From Leptospira kemamanensis (GTDB lineage Bacteria; Spirochaetota; Leptospiria; Leptospirales; Leptospiraceae), in contig NZ_RQGG01000013.1 of NCBI RefSeq assembly GCF_004769665.1, positions 62,001 through 126,000 of the forward strand: a stretch of DNA of 64,000 nt. Reading direction: 5' to 3'. A program made the translations under genes and the position numbers. Under the pieces are notes generated by a model, which did not search any database, had not been told where the DNA came from, and saw only the letters and a program-made list of their open reading frames with translations. Positions 19,029 through 28,621 of the stretch are shown here, piece after piece. Each line of letters begins with the position of its first letter. Position 1 is the stretch's first letter.

Positions 19029-20210
19029 ATGGTCATTCGTTTAAAGAAGAATAAAGAAAAGGCAGTATTAAATTTTCATCCTTGGGTTTTTTCGGGTGCA
19101 ATTGAATCCGTAGAACCGGGAACCAAAGCTGGTGATATCGTAGAAGTACAATCCTATGAAGGATCATTTTTGGCGTTTGGACATTTTGAACCAGGAAGTC
19201 AAATTCGCATTCGATTGTTCTCTTTTGATTCCCAAAAGGATGGAAAAAATTCTGAATATTGGTTTCAGAAATGGCAGGCGATTTTAGAATCCAAACAAAG
19301 TTTATTACCTAAACTTACCAATGGATATCGTTTGTTCCATTCAGAAGGGGATGGCGTTCCTGGGATTGTTGTGGATATCTACGACAAAACTGCTGTCATA
19401 CAATTGAAAACCCCAGGTGCTCTTCGTTTGCGAGAGGATTTGGTTCGGTTTTTGGATCGTTCTGGTTTCCAGAACATCATCGAAAAAAAAGACAAGCTAG
19501 ACAATCAAAAAGGGGACATGGCTATCCTTCTCAAAGGAGAACTAACCGATTCTGTTTTCTTAGAACATGGGTATCAATTCATCGCAGATATCGTAAAAGG
19601 TCAAAAGACAGGATTCTTTTTAGACCAAAGAGAGAATCGATTTTTGTTAGGAACGTATGCTAAGGACAAAGTAGTTTTAAATACATTTGCTTATTCGGGT
19701 GCTTTCTCTGTCTACGCCTTGTTAAATGGTGCAAAAGAAGTCCATAGTTTGGATATATCAAAAAATGCTTTGGAAATTTGTGAGAAAAATTTAATCCTAA
19801 ATGGCCTAAAAGAAGAATTGAATCAAGGCAAACACAAATCTTTAGTTTTAGATTCCTTTGATTACTTAAAAAACATGGAAACGGGTTATTACGACATCAT
19901 CATTTTAGACCCACCAGCATTTACTAAAAATATTGGAACGGTAATGCAAGCAAGCCGTGGTTACAAAGAAATCAATATGAAAGCGATGTCAAAAATAAAG
20001 GAAGGTGGCCAAATTTTTACCTTTTCTTGTTCCCAACATATTTCCTTTGATTTGTTCAAAAAAATCATATTTGGTGCGGCAAAGGATGCCAAAAAAAAGG
20101 TTCGTGTCCTACATCAGTTAACCCAAAGCCCGGATCATGGTTATTCCATTTACCATCCTGAAGGGGAATATCTAAAAGGACTTGTGATTCAGGTTGATGG
20201 AGAAATATAA
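19029..20210 (+). CDS. rlmI: Class I rRNA methyltransferase, RlmI family (PUA domain)
   Basis: Predicted S-adenosylmethionine-dependent cytosine-5 methyltransferase of 23S rRNA. The N-terminal PUA domain (1-75) contains FHPWVFSGAIESV. The Rossmann methyltransferase domain shows motif I in NTFAYSGAFSVYALLNGA, an acidic SAM contact in HSLDIS and the catalytic-loop IILDPPAFTK, followed by FTFSCSQHIS. Length of 393 residues is usual. The exact nucleotide modified cannot be told from sequence. It starts 56 bases from the divergent sensor phosphatase gene. Confidence 0.9.
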   Translation: MVIRLKKNKEKAVLNFHPWVFSGAIESVEPGTKAGDIVEVQSYEGSFLAFGHFEPGSQIRIRLFSFDSQKDGKNSEYWFQKWQAILESKQSLLPKLTNGYRLFHSEGDGVPGIVVDIYDKTAVIQLKTPGALRLREDLVRFLDRSGFQNIIEKKDKLDNQKGDMAILLKGELTDSVFLEHGYQFIADIVKGQKTGFFLDQRENRFLLGTYAKDKVVLNTFAYSGAFSVYALLNGAKEVHSLDISKNALEICEKNLILNGLKEELNQGKHKSLVLDSFDYLKNMETGYYDIIILDPPAFTKNIGTVMQASRGYKEINMKAMSKIKEGGQIFTFSCSQHISFDLFKKIIFGAAKDAKKKVRVLHQLTQSPDHGYSIYHPEGEYLKGLVIQVDGEI

Positions 20211-20235
20211 AGGAAAATACTGGTGAAATCTTAGA

Positions 20236-21660
20236 ATGAAATTTACATCGCTTAGTTTCCTTTTGTTTTTTTTGGTCGTTTACGGAGTCCATTGGATGGT
20301 CCGAGGCCAATACCGATTGGTATTTTTATTTTTAGCATCCTTTGTTTTTTATGCGGCTTGGTCGATCCCTTTCGCCTTCCATTTTTTATTACTCGTTGTC
20401 ATCAACCACTGGATGAATCGGCAGATTCTAAAGAATCGTACAAGTATTTGGTATCCCATTTCGCTTTTTCTCAATTTTGGGAACTTATTTCTATTTAAGT
20501 ACTTTTATTTTTTATGGTCGATTCTCTTTGAGATCACGGGTAGTCTCTGGTTTTCCAATGAATCCGTACAAACATTTTTACAATCCCAATTTGGGTTTGA
20601 TTCGATCACCTTACCACTAGCGATCAGTTTTTACACCTTCCAAATGGTGGCTTACACAATCGATGTGAAACGTGGAAATGCCAATGAAGATCCGAATTTC
20701 CTTCAATTTGCATTGTTTATATTCTTTTTCCCACAACTTGTGGCAGGCCCAATTGTGCGTCATGGCGAATTCTTTTACCAACTCGAAGTTTGGAATGCGA
20801 AAAGAGAACAATTATTCGAAGGTTTTTATTTAGTCTTTTTAGGTTTGTTTAAAAAAGTAGTGATTGCGGACAATCTTTCCTCCGTCATCGATCCCATTTT
20901 TCTAAATCCAGACACTTATGATGGAGTTTCGAATATTGCAGCTTTGTTTGGTTATGCGGCACGAGTTTTTTGTGACTTTAGTGGTTACACAGATCTTGCG
21001 CGTGGACTTGGTAAATTATTAGGAATCAATTTGCCAGAAAACTTTCATGCACCTTATTTATCCACTTCTGTTCGGGAACTTTGGACACGTTGGCATATGA
21101 CACTTGCCACTTGGATCAAAGATTACATTTATTTTCCGTTAGGTGGATCACGTGTTTCCGAGTATCGTGGTTATTTTAATTTGATCATCACTTTTACCCT
21201 AGCAGGTTTTTGGCATGGTGCAAACTTTACCTTCATCATTTGGGGATTTTTACATGGGTTTATGCTGAGTGTAGAACGAAAGTTTGATTTCGTATTCCCT
21301 AAAGAGAATGAAATAAAACCAAAAATATGGAAAAGGGGTTTAGGATTTTTTTATACCTTTTCTTTTTTTGTTTTATCCATCCCTTTCTTTAGTGCACCTA
21401 GTGTAGAGAATGCGGTCTCTATGTATGTTCGTTCCTTTACCAATGCCGGTGGGGAAAGGACAAACCAATTGGAAAAAATTGTTTATTCCTTAGTTTTAAC
21501 CTTTCTATTGAACTATTTACAAACCAAACCAAGTTTTCCAAGAGAGTCCTGGTCCGCTGCTAAGAGTTTTGGATTTCTGTTTCTTTTTTCATTTATCATC
21601 ATGATTTTATTAGGGTATTTAGCACCAGGGGGAACGGAGTTTATTTACTTCCAATTTTAA
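20236..21660 (+). CDS. MBOAT family membrane O-acyltransferase (AlgI-like)
   Basis: Polytopic membrane protein of 474 residues that probably transfers acyl groups to an exported polysaccharide or other envelope molecule. The family blocks are clear: FYTFQMVAYTIDVKRG, FFPQLVAGPIVRH, CDFSGYTDLARGLG, LWTRWHMTLATWIKDYIYFPLGG, and GFWHGANFTFIIWGFLHG containing the presumed catalytic His. The stop is one base from the start of a DUF1574 gene, a pairing analogous to AlgI with AlgJ/AlgX in alginate acetylation. Substrate unknown. Confidence 0.92.
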   Translation: MKFTSLSFLLFFLVVYGVHWMVRGQYRLVFLFLASFVFYAAWSIPFAFHFLLLVVINHWMNRQILKNRTSIWYPISLFLNFGNLFLFKYFYFLWSILFEITGSLWFSNESVQTFLQSQFGFDSITLPLAISFYTFQMVAYTIDVKRGNANEDPNFLQFALFIFFFPQLVAGPIVRHGEFFYQLEVWNAKREQLFEGFYLVFLGLFKKVVIADNLSSVIDPIFLNPDTYDGVSNIAALFGYAARVFCDFSGYTDLARGLGKLLGINLPENFHAPYLSTSVRELWTRWHMTLATWIKDYIYFPLGGSRVSEYRGYFNLIITFTLAGFWHGANFTFIIWGFLHGFMLSVERKFDFVFPKENEIKPKIWKRGLGFFYTFSFFVLSIPFFSAPSVENAVSMYVRSFTNAGGERTNQLEKIVYSLVLTFLLNYLQTKPSFPRESWSAAKSFGFLFLFSFIIMILLGYLAPGGTEFIYFQF

Positions 21661-21661
21661 T

Positions 21662-22801
21662 ATGAAAAAAACGTTTCCTGTTGTTTTGTATCCACTCGTT
21701 TTAGCATTTTTACTATTTTGTTTGGATAAACTTTTTTTCCTACCTGTAGTTGTGGAGAATACCTACAGCTGGAAAAAAATTGAACGTAAGTTTTATGAAT
21801 TAAAAGAAGATTTGTTTGAGGTAATGCTTGCAGAAGCAAAAAAGAATCCCAAAAAACAAATAGGACTCATCCTCGGAAGTTCTCGTTCCGGCGAATTTGA
21901 TTCGGAGATGTTGGAGGAGTTTTTTCCGGATACCAATTCGTTTAATTATGCAGCACCCTTTGGTCCACCGAGCTTCCAATCGTATTGGCTGGAGCGGGTA
22001 TTAGAAACGAAACTCCCCATTCGGTATGTACTGATTGAAGTAGATCCACTTCTTTTTGCCAGAGCCTCCATTGATTATTCCTTAAATGGTTCGTATGATC
22101 CATTTTATGTGATCCAAAACATTGATATTTTCCGGACTCGAACCAAGGACCCTTGGCAAACTAATGCCGAAGGATTTTCTGTGGATGAAGTAGAAGTATA
22201 CTTTCTTAAAAAATTATTTGCTTTATACAAATACCCGTTAGATCCTACAGCTATCAAAGCCAATAACAAGGAAATTGAAATTGGTTTTTTCCCTGGTATG
22301 ACCGCAGGAATTACTGGAAAAGAACACAAACGTGGTTATATTGATAAAATCAAACACGTGAATCGAGTAAAGTTTGGTGCACTTCCGAATGAAATCAAAT
22401 TTGCCAATATGGATGTGTTTTTAGAACGAGATGCAGAAGCCATGTACAACCAATACTTACGAGGTCAAAGTTTATCTGCCACTCAGATATACTTTTTCAA
22501 ACGTATGTTACAAAAATTGGATGGAACAGGGATTCCTGTGATCGTTTATTTTCCTGTGGTATCAGAACCACTCAGAAAACGGATGTTAACTGGTGGACTA
22601 TTGGAAACCTTTAATGCGGAAATTCGAAAAGAAGTGGAGATTGTTTCCAAACATCCAAATTCGAAGTTTTATGTGGTGGATCCAAATACCGATCCAAATT
22701 GGAAATGTAAGGACTTTGTCGATTCACTCCATTTGAGTGGGGCTTGTTTTCCAAACCTATTACCGATCCTGTTTCCGAAATTCGTTCAATTGGGTTTTTG
22801 A
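21662..22801 (+). CDS. DUF1574 family protein (Leptospira-type, AlgJ-like partner)
   Basis: A 379-residue protein with one N-terminal membrane helix (about 7-28) and an extracytoplasmic domain. IGLILGSSRSGEFDSEML resembles the GxS block of SGNH-type esterase/acyltransferases, and CKDFVDSLHLSGACF near the end supplies a Asp-x-x-His-type block, so the domain may be an SGNH hydrolase relative like AlgJ. It begins one base after the MBOAT gene and probably completes acyl transfer outside the membrane. Overlaps the convergent J-like gene by 16 bases. The DUF1574 assignment is from overall pattern. Confidence 0.75.
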   Translation: MKKTFPVVLYPLVLAFLLFCLDKLFFLPVVVENTYSWKKIERKFYELKEDLFEVMLAEAKKNPKKQIGLILGSSRSGEFDSEMLEEFFPDTNSFNYAAPFGPPSFQSYWLERVLETKLPIRYVLIEVDPLLFARASIDYSLNGSYDPFYVIQNIDIFRTRTKDPWQTNAEGFSVDEVEVYFLKKLFALYKYPLDPTAIKANNKEIEIGFFPGMTAGITGKEHKRGYIDKIKHVNRVKFGALPNEIKFANMDVFLERDAEAMYNQYLRGQSLSATQIYFFKRMLQKLDGTGIPVIVYFPVVSEPLRKRMLTGGLLETFNAEIRKEVEIVSKHPNSKFYVVDPNTDPNWKCKDFVDSLHLSGACFPNLLPILFPKFVQLGF

Positions 22802-23388
22802 TTTCGACGTTTTTCCAATTGTTTTGGCAAATAGGTAAAACGAAAGAACAAGTATCCGAGAAAACTAAATCCTAAAAAGAATAGGGAGAGAGTATCAAAT
22901 TGTGACGAATCTTCTTTTGCTTCCATAGGATTTGTGTGGCTTGTGATCGACCTGTACAAAACCAAACCAGAATACACGAGTAGGTTACCGACAAGGTAAA
23001 TGGTCGTTTTTTTTAAAACCCAAAGTGTTTCCCCCATTTCTTCTCGAAACTTAGTAAACTCTTTTAGAATTTCTTGGTAAGACTTTTTATGGCCAAGGCG
23101 ATAGGCATCGTAGGCTTCTTCGATTTCTGGATCTTTGGCTTTCCCATCCAAGAGAACAAATTCAAAGTCTAATTCCCCGTCGTATTTCTTTCGTTTTTGT
23201 GGGTCGGACAGTGTGAGATAGGCCTTGGTTAGCTCTAAAATTTTCTCCTGGGCTTCCAAACTCCCACTTGTCTCCAGTAACCGAAAGAACTGGATTTCCT
23301 TCAGGAAAACCTCCTCGATCGTTTCCCGTGAGGAATCTCTGGAAACACCCAGAATTTCATAATAGGTTTCCCGTTTTGTACGAGCCAT
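22786..23388 (-). CDS. Membrane J-domain-like protein lacking HPD
   Basis: Residues 8-75 follow the J-domain helix pattern (YYEILGVSRDSSRETIEEVFLKEI, then LTKAYLTLSDPQKRKKYDGE), but where the HPD tripeptide should stand between helices II and III the sequence reads FFRLLETSGSLEA, so stimulation of DnaK ATPase is not expected. Two hydrophobic helices follow (about 130-150 and 170-188), anchoring it in the membrane. Best described as a degenerate J-like protein. It converges with, and overlaps by 16 bases, the DUF1574 gene; miaB starts divergently 62 bases away. Confidence 0.8.
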   Translation of the reverse strand: MARTKRETYYEILGVSRDSSRETIEEVFLKEIQFFRLLETSGSLEAQEKILELTKAYLTLSDPQKRKKYDGELDFEFVLLDGKAKDPEIEEAYDAYRLGHKKSYQEILKEFTKFREEMGETLWVLKKTTIYLVGNLLVYSGLVLYRSITSHTNPMEAKEDSSQFDTLSLFFLGFSFLGYLFFRFTYLPKQLEKRRNQKPN

Positions 23389-23450
23389 ATACCCTTTAGA
23401 TTCGTTTCTTCTTTGCTTTACAAGGAATTTTCTCGAGAAAACATATCATT

Positions 23451-24824
23451 ATGAACCCTACCGTCACAGAAAGCACGGAAACTCACCGCCCCGCGCAATT
23501 GGGAAAGGTCTATGTTGAGACCTATGGCTGCCAAATGAATGAATACGACTCTGGCATCGTGAAGGAATTGTTTCGCAAGGAACATTATGAAACCACAAAT
23601 TCAGTGGAAGACAGTGATATTATCTTTCTCAATACTTGTGCCGTAAGAGAAAATGCACATGCAAAGATTTATGGCCGCTTACAATCGTTAGGATACCTGA
23701 AAAAAAAGAACCCCAACTTAGTCATTGGTGTTCTTGGTTGTATGGCTCAAAATTTGGGAGAGGACCTTTTTAACCAGGAATTACCCCTCGATCTCATTGT
23801 GGGGCCAGACAACTACAGAACCTTACCTGAGCTTATCCAAAACATTCGCCAAGGGGAAAGGGATGTGCAACTCACAAGGTTATCTCGCACAGAAACCTAT
23901 GATGAATTAGAACCAAAAGTGGTGAATGGGATCCAAGCGTTTGTCACCATTATGCGAGGATGCAATAATTTTTGTACCTTCTGTGTGGTTCCTTATACAC
24001 GCGGACGGGAACGGAGTCGGGAACCACAATCCATTATTCGCGAGATCAAAGAATTGGAAGCGATGGGTGTAAAACAAGTCACTCTACTGGGACAAAATGT
24101 AAATAGCTACTCGTATGAAAGGTTTGATTTTTGTGCTCTTGTGGAATCCATTCTAAAAGAAACCACAATTGAACGAATTAGGTTTACAAGCCCTCATCCC
24201 AAAGATTTTCCAGATCATCTGATCTCTCTGATGGCAAAAGAAGAAAGGTTTTCTTCACAAATCCATATGCCACTCCAAGCAGGAAGTTCCAAAGTACTTC
24301 GCGATATGAAACGAAGTTATACCAAAGAAGAATATTTGGAATTGGTAGAGAGAATTCAAAAAGTGATTCCTGATATTGGAATTACCTCAGACATTATCGT
24401 AGGATTTCCTGGCGAAACAGAAGAAGAGTTTCGAGAAACTTTGGAAGTTGTAAACAAAGTCAAATTTGACATGTCCTATATGTTCAAATATTCGGAAAGA
24501 GAAGGTACAATCGCCAAACGGAAGTTTATTGATGATGTGCCAGAAGAAACAAAGAGTAAACGCCTAATCGAACTTGTGGAATTACAAACCAAAATTTCAT
24601 TAGAAAAAAACCTATCCAAAATCGGGAAAACGTTTTCGATTTTAATAGAGAATACTTCTAAAAAATCAAAACAAGAGTTATGTGGTCGTTCCCACTGCGG
24701 TCGTATGGTAGTGTTTCCAATTCCAGAAGGTCAATCCTTAGATTTGTCTGATTGGATTGGTAAAACGGTAAACGTAGTCATCGAACAGGCTACCAGTGCC
24801 ACACTCAAAGGAAAACTTGTTTGA
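23451..24824 (+). CDS. miaB: tRNA-2-methylthio-N6-dimethylallyladenosine synthase
   Basis: A radical SAM enzyme that adds the methylthio group to i6A37 of tRNAs reading UNN codons. Seen: the N-terminal UPF0004 domain with its three cluster cysteines ([27 protein letters not shown]), the radical SAM motif CNNFCTFC in [18 protein letters not shown], and a C-terminal TRAM domain (about 385-457). Length of 457 residues is normal. The stop overlaps the TTG start of an LptF/LptG permease gene in a TTGA. Confidence 0.96.
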   Translation: MNPTVTESTETHRPAQLGKVYVETYGCQMNEYDSGIVKELFRKEHYETTNSVEDSDIIFLNTCAVRENAHAKIYGRLQSLGYLKKKNPNLVIGVLGCMAQNLGEDLFNQELPLDLIVGPDNYRTLPELIQNIRQGERDVQLTRLSRTETYDELEPKVVNGIQAFVTIMRGCNNFCTFCVVPYTRGRERSREPQSIIREIKELEAMGVKQVTLLGQNVNSYSYERFDFCALVESILKETTIERIRFTSPHPKDFPDHLISLMAKEERFSSQIHMPLQAGSSKVLRDMKRSYTKEEYLELVERIQKVIPDIGITSDIIVGFPGETEEEFRETLEVVNKVKFDMSYMFKYSEREGTIAKRKFIDDVPEETKSKRLIELVELQTKISLEKNLSKIGKTFSILIENTSKKSKQELCGRSHCGRMVVFPIPEGQSLDLSDWIGKTVNVVIEQATSATLKGKLV

Positions 24825-26413
24825 GTAAACCTGTTGACTTAAGAACGGTTCGTGTTTTCTCCAAGGACGAGTTACCACCTGGATTTATGGTGGATACAGA
24901 TCGTTTGGGAAAATGGAAACGTTTCAAACCTTCCATTTTAAGGATTTACATCCTAAAGGAAATTTTAAGTCCCTTTTTAGTTGCTCTTTCTTTTTTTACG
25001 ATGATTTATATGGCCGTTGCCATCCAAAAGATGATTGGTCTTTTTGTGGGGAAGGGTGTCGATTTCTTTCGCTTACTAGACTATATGGGTTATGTGTTTG
25101 GAAATACCCTTCCTATGACCATTCCCATGGCTTGTCTGATGTCTGGGATCATGGCAGCAGGACGTTTGTCGGGAGATTCGGAAATCACTGCCATGCGTGC
25201 TTCTGGAGTCTCCTTTCCCTTTATTTATAGTAATTTTTTATTATTTGGTTTTGTAATGACCCTATTTGTGGGTTACCTCAATTTTTATCTTGGGCCAGAG
25301 AACACGCGTAAGATGAAAGATTTTGACAACTGGATTGCCACTTACAATCCACTTCTCGCCATCCAACCAGGTCAATTTTCAGGGGATAAAACCCAGGATT
25401 TTTTTTCCGAGAAAGGTCGAACCATGTATTCGGGTGGAGTGGATGAAGACGGCAATTTAAGTAATGTACAAATCCGTGAGTGGGCGATCTCGGCGGATGG
25501 AACTGATTTTATCATGGTGAACAATTTGGCAGTACCGATGGGTGGATCCAAAATGTTACAGATCATCAATGCGAAAGAAGGATTACTCGTAGAAAAAAGG
25601 AATGCAGCTGGTGAGTTTGAAAAATCCGTTCGTTTGAAAAAAGGATATGTAATCGAGTGGGATCCCGAAACGAATGCGATTGGAGTCACCAATTTTATGA
25701 ATGGGGAGATGGATTATAACACTCCAGCAAAAAAAGATACAAAGACTATGAGTATCAATGTCAAACCTGATACCTTCTCCTTACCCATGTTAATTGAAAT
25801 CCGAAATGCCATTGAATCGGATGGATTGGAAAAAATTCCAGGATTAGAAATCTTAAAAGAGTATGGGCTTTCCATCAAAGGTGTGGGTGGTTTAAAACAA
25901 ATGGTGGAACAGTTTAAATATGAGTTAATCATAGGAGCAACTTCCGGTAATCAAGAAGATATGGCGCAGAAATTTACCTTATACACTCAACTTTCTGAGC
26001 TTCTCAACGAATCCAAAAAGACTCTCACTGGATTTAACGTAGAGATCCACAAACGATTCGCCACTCCACTTTCCTGCCAGATTTTTTTCTTTTTATCGTT
26101 TCCTTTAGGTCTTGTTGTGAAACGCTCTGGAAAGGGGATGAGTTTTACCTTAGCTGTTATCTTTTTGCTGATCTATTATACATTTTTTATCTTTGGTTCT
26201 GGAATTTCTTATAAAGAAAACGTTCCGGATTGGGTAGGACCTTGGTCTGCCAATATTGTCATTGCCTCTCTTTCCGTTTATATTATGATTTCCCGAACCG
26301 ATGCCAAATTACCGGACTCCATTCGAAAGAAATTAGGTTTTTACTTCCGATTGCGTGACCGAATCGAGACTGTTTGGGAATCGTTAAAAAATCGAATTCC
26401 CAAGAAAAAATAA
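24821..26413 (+). CDS. LptF/LptG (YjgP/YjgQ) family LPS-export permease
   Basis: Membrane subunit of the type that works with LptB to pull lipopolysaccharide from the inner membrane. The start is TTG ([10 protein letters not shown]), overlapping the miaB stop by 4 bases. The N-terminal pattern [29 protein letters not shown] and [34 protein letters not shown] match the family closely. A large periplasmic beta region (about 180-400, longer than in enterobacteria) is followed by three C-terminal helices ([16 protein letters not shown]). Sequence alone does not separate LptF from LptG. Length of 530 residues is large for the family because of the periplasmic insert. Confidence 0.88.
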   Translation: MSKPVDLRTVRVFSKDELPPGFMVDTDRLGKWKRFKPSILRIYILKEILSPFLVALSFFTMIYMAVAIQKMIGLFVGKGVDFFRLLDYMGYVFGNTLPMTIPMACLMSGIMAAGRLSGDSEITAMRASGVSFPFIYSNFLLFGFVMTLFVGYLNFYLGPENTRKMKDFDNWIATYNPLLAIQPGQFSGDKTQDFFSEKGRTMYSGGVDEDGNLSNVQIREWAISADGTDFIMVNNLAVPMGGSKMLQIINAKEGLLVEKRNAAGEFEKSVRLKKGYVIEWDPETNAIGVTNFMNGEMDYNTPAKKDTKTMSINVKPDTFSLPMLIEIRNAIESDGLEKIPGLEILKEYGLSIKGVGGLKQMVEQFKYELIIGATSGNQEDMAQKFTLYTQLSELLNESKKTLTGFNVEIHKRFATPLSCQIFFFLSFPLGLVVKRSGKGMSFTLAVIFLLIYYTFFIFGSGISYKENVPDWVGPWSANIVIASLSVYIMISRTDAKLPDSIRKKLGFYFRLRDRIETVWESLKNRIPKKK

Positions 26414-26483
26414 GACAAAATTTGCTAGAAAATTACTCTATCTACAGTTCCATAGAGACTAGTTGTAGTTTAGGAGATCGGGT

Positions 26484-27314
26484 TTGAAAACTTCATACAT
26501 TTGGAATCTTTCCCAAGGCCGTCCGTTTCCGGTGGAGCTTTGGAAACATTCAAAAATCAAAATCCAAGTCAACCAAATTGGTTTAAACGAATTGGATCAA
26601 ATTTCAATCACACCGAACGATATCCATATTGTATTCATCCAAGCCAGTTTGGCAGAATGGAAACAAATCCAAAACAAAATCACTTCTATTTTTGAAGTTA
26701 GTCCATTTGTTTCTTTGATTTTGGTATCTTCTGAAGATGGTGCGAACCAAATCCAAGAGATGGTGCAATCGCAACCCAAGTATTTGGTACTAGAAAATCC
26801 ACTCCATGTACGGGAATTGAGGATGATCCTTGATCGAACCATCCAATCCGAATCTTACAAAGCAGCTGCCTTGGATATAGGAAACTCTTGTTTAGAAAAT
26901 GTTGGATTTTTTGAAGGTGTCTTTTCCTTGGCCCATCAAGAATACGAAGAATCGAAAAAGGAAAACGAAGCCCTTCGCTCCATCCTCCAATATGAGGAAC
27001 TTGTGAAACGGAGCCAAGCCGGCATCAATTTTGCTCTCGAAAAAGTGAATGATATGAAAAATCAAGAGTTGATTGAATTACATGAACGTGTGAAAGCAAG
27101 CCAACAATTGGATGAGTTACGAGAAAAAGAATTAAAACAAGCTTTGGAATTGCAAAAGGCAACAGAAGAAGTACTCAATTATTCACGAATCGAAGAAATG
27201 AATTTAGATAAAATCTTGAGAGCACAAGATCGTTTGTTTGAATACACAGAACAAGAGATCAAAGAGCTTGTGGAAGAAAATCGTGCATTGAAAAAAAAGT
27301 TAGGGATGAGTTAG
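26484..27314 (+). CDS. Pseudo-receiver protein with long coiled coil
   Basis: A 276-residue protein whose TTG start is supported by AGGAG at 26472-26476, 7 bases upstream. Residues 1-120 alternate strands and helices like a response-regulator receiver (IHIVFIQAS, FVSLILVSSEDGA, KYLVLENPLHVRELRMIL), but the phosphoacceptor Asp and the conserved Lys are absent (ENP in place of KP). Residues about 150-276 form a continuous heptad-rich coiled coil. Likely a non-phosphorylated scaffold or adaptor. The 3' end stops 3 bases from a convergent gene. No known family recognised. Confidence 0.72.
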   Translation: MKTSYIWNLSQGRPFPVELWKHSKIKIQVNQIGLNELDQISITPNDIHIVFIQASLAEWKQIQNKITSIFEVSPFVSLILVSSEDGANQIQEMVQSQPKYLVLENPLHVRELRMILDRTIQSESYKAAALDIGNSCLENVGFFEGVFSLAHQEYEESKKENEALRSILQYEELVKRSQAGINFALEKVNDMKNQELIELHERVKASQQLDELREKELKQALELQKATEEVLNYSRIEEMNLDKILRAQDRLFEYTEQEIKELVEENRALKKKLGMS

Positions 27315-27317
27315 GAC

Positions 27318-28115
27318 TTAAAAATCCTTTCCCACTTTTTCTTCGATCGTAGCAAACTCTTTTGATTCCCGTCCATAATGGAGTTCTGCAAATCGTAAGA
27401 GATGTTTTTTCTTGAGTTCTTTAAACTCATAATAAAGTTCTTGGTTTTTAGAACGAAAGGCATTTTGTTCCATTTTCTCATAAGATAGGGCAAGCAGTCG
27501 ATGTGGTTCCGCTTCCAATTCGTTTTTCGAGGAAATATCAATGTATCGAGTGGTAAAGTCGATCACCTGTAAATAATTCTTAAACGATTCTTGGTGTTTG
27601 ATGTATTCTCGGTAAATTCCCGATTTTAAATCGATGTAGGATGGACTTTCTTTTACTTTAGGGTTTTCAATTTTATCAAGCAGGTTCATTGCTTTGACAA
27701 GACGTAAAGTGGTTTGTGATCTCAAATCATACAATTGTTTCTGAAATTCTTTTTCTTTGTTTTCCCTTCTTGCTACCTTTTGCCATTCGTATCGGTCCTC
27801 GTAAAACACTTCCTTTTTAAAATCCTCGCGGCGTTTATCGATATTCTTTTTGCCTTGTTCGAATCCATCGATGGCAAGTGAGTATTCCTTACTTGCGTCA
27901 CTCCAACGTTTTTGGGAATTTTTCTCATCCACTAAGTCGAGAACGGGAATGGTATCGGTGGCGAGTGCATTTTCTCCCCAAGGAGACCCGGATTCTGGCC
28001 TCGTGGGTAGGATCGACTCCACACGGGTATCCACATTTGGACTCACATCCTTTGCAAATGCTGATTGGAGGGATAAAATGAGGAAGATCCAAAAAAATCG
28101 GTTTCGATTGACCAT
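27318..28115 (-). CDS. Secreted helical (TPR-like) protein, function unknown
   Basis: A signal peptide (about 1-21, FLILSLQSAFAKD) precedes a Pro/Ser-rich segment and then long, charged helices with repeats reminiscent of TPRs (KRWSDASKEYSLAIDGFEQGKKNI; HRLLALSYEKMEQNAFRSKNQELY). It is predicted periplasmic. Size (265 residues), signal peptide and all-helical make-up recall the Leptospira flagellar coiling proteins FcpA and FcpB, but I could not confirm homology, and no flagellar gene is adjacent. It is divergent from mgsA with 50 bases between starts. Confidence 0.7.
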   Translation of the reverse strand: MVNRNRFFWIFLILSLQSAFAKDVSPNVDTRVESILPTRPESGSPWGENALATDTIPVLDLVDEKNSQKRWSDASKEYSLAIDGFEQGKKNIDKRREDFKKEVFYEDRYEWQKVARRENKEKEFQKQLYDLRSQTTLRLVKAMNLLDKIENPKVKESPSYIDLKSGIYREYIKHQESFKNYLQVIDFTTRYIDISSKNELEAEPHRLLALSYEKMEQNAFRSKNQELYYEFKELKKKHLLRFAELHYGRESKEFATIEEKVGKDF

Positions 28116-28165
28116 TTCAGGGAAACTTTCCTTGAATCCTAGATATTGGCAAGAACTATCAATTT

Positions 28166-28621
28166 ATGGTACTAATTCAAAGAAAAATGGAAATTACTAA
28201 AAAGATTGTCCTGATTGCACATGATAACCGAAAAGAGGACCTTTTAGATTGGGTGAAATTCAATAAAGGAACCTTAAGCAAACACCATTTGTCTGCCACG
28301 GGAACGACAGGTAAACTCATCCATGAACAAATTGGACTTCCTGTATTTCGATTTATCTCGGGTCCCTTGGGTGGGGACCAACAAATTGGATCCAAAATTG
28401 TGGAAGATTCCATTGATTTTATGGTGTTTTTTTGGGATCCACTTTCAGCACAACCTCATGATCCAGATGTAAAAGCCTTACTTCGCATTGCAGTATTATA
28501 TAATATTCCTATGGCATGCAATCGTTCTAGTGCTGATTTTCTAATATCTTCTTCCCTTATGGACAAAGAATATAACAGGCAACTAATCGATTACGGTTCG
28601 AGAATACCCGCTAAAAATTAA
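28166..28621 (+). CDS. mgsA: Methylglyoxal synthase
   Basis: Converts dihydroxyacetone phosphate to methylglyoxal and phosphate, a bypass of lower glycolysis used when sugar phosphates accumulate. Catalytic residues are all present: His of LIAHDNRK, the TGTTGKLI phosphate loop, Asp in SGPLGGDQQIG, and Asp/His/Asp in FWDPLSAQPHDPDVKALLR. Length of 151 residues (144 if the ATG at 28187 is used, which gives MEITKKIVLIAH) is normal. The 3' end overlaps the convergent SRPBCC gene by 39 bases. Confidence 0.95.
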   Translation: MVLIQRKMEITKKIVLIAHDNRKEDLLDWVKFNKGTLSKHHLSATGTTGKLIHEQIGLPVFRFISGPLGGDQQIGSKIVEDSIDFMVFFWDPLSAQPHDPDVKALLRIAVLYNIPMACNRSSADFLISSSLMDKEYNRQLIDYGSRIPAKN

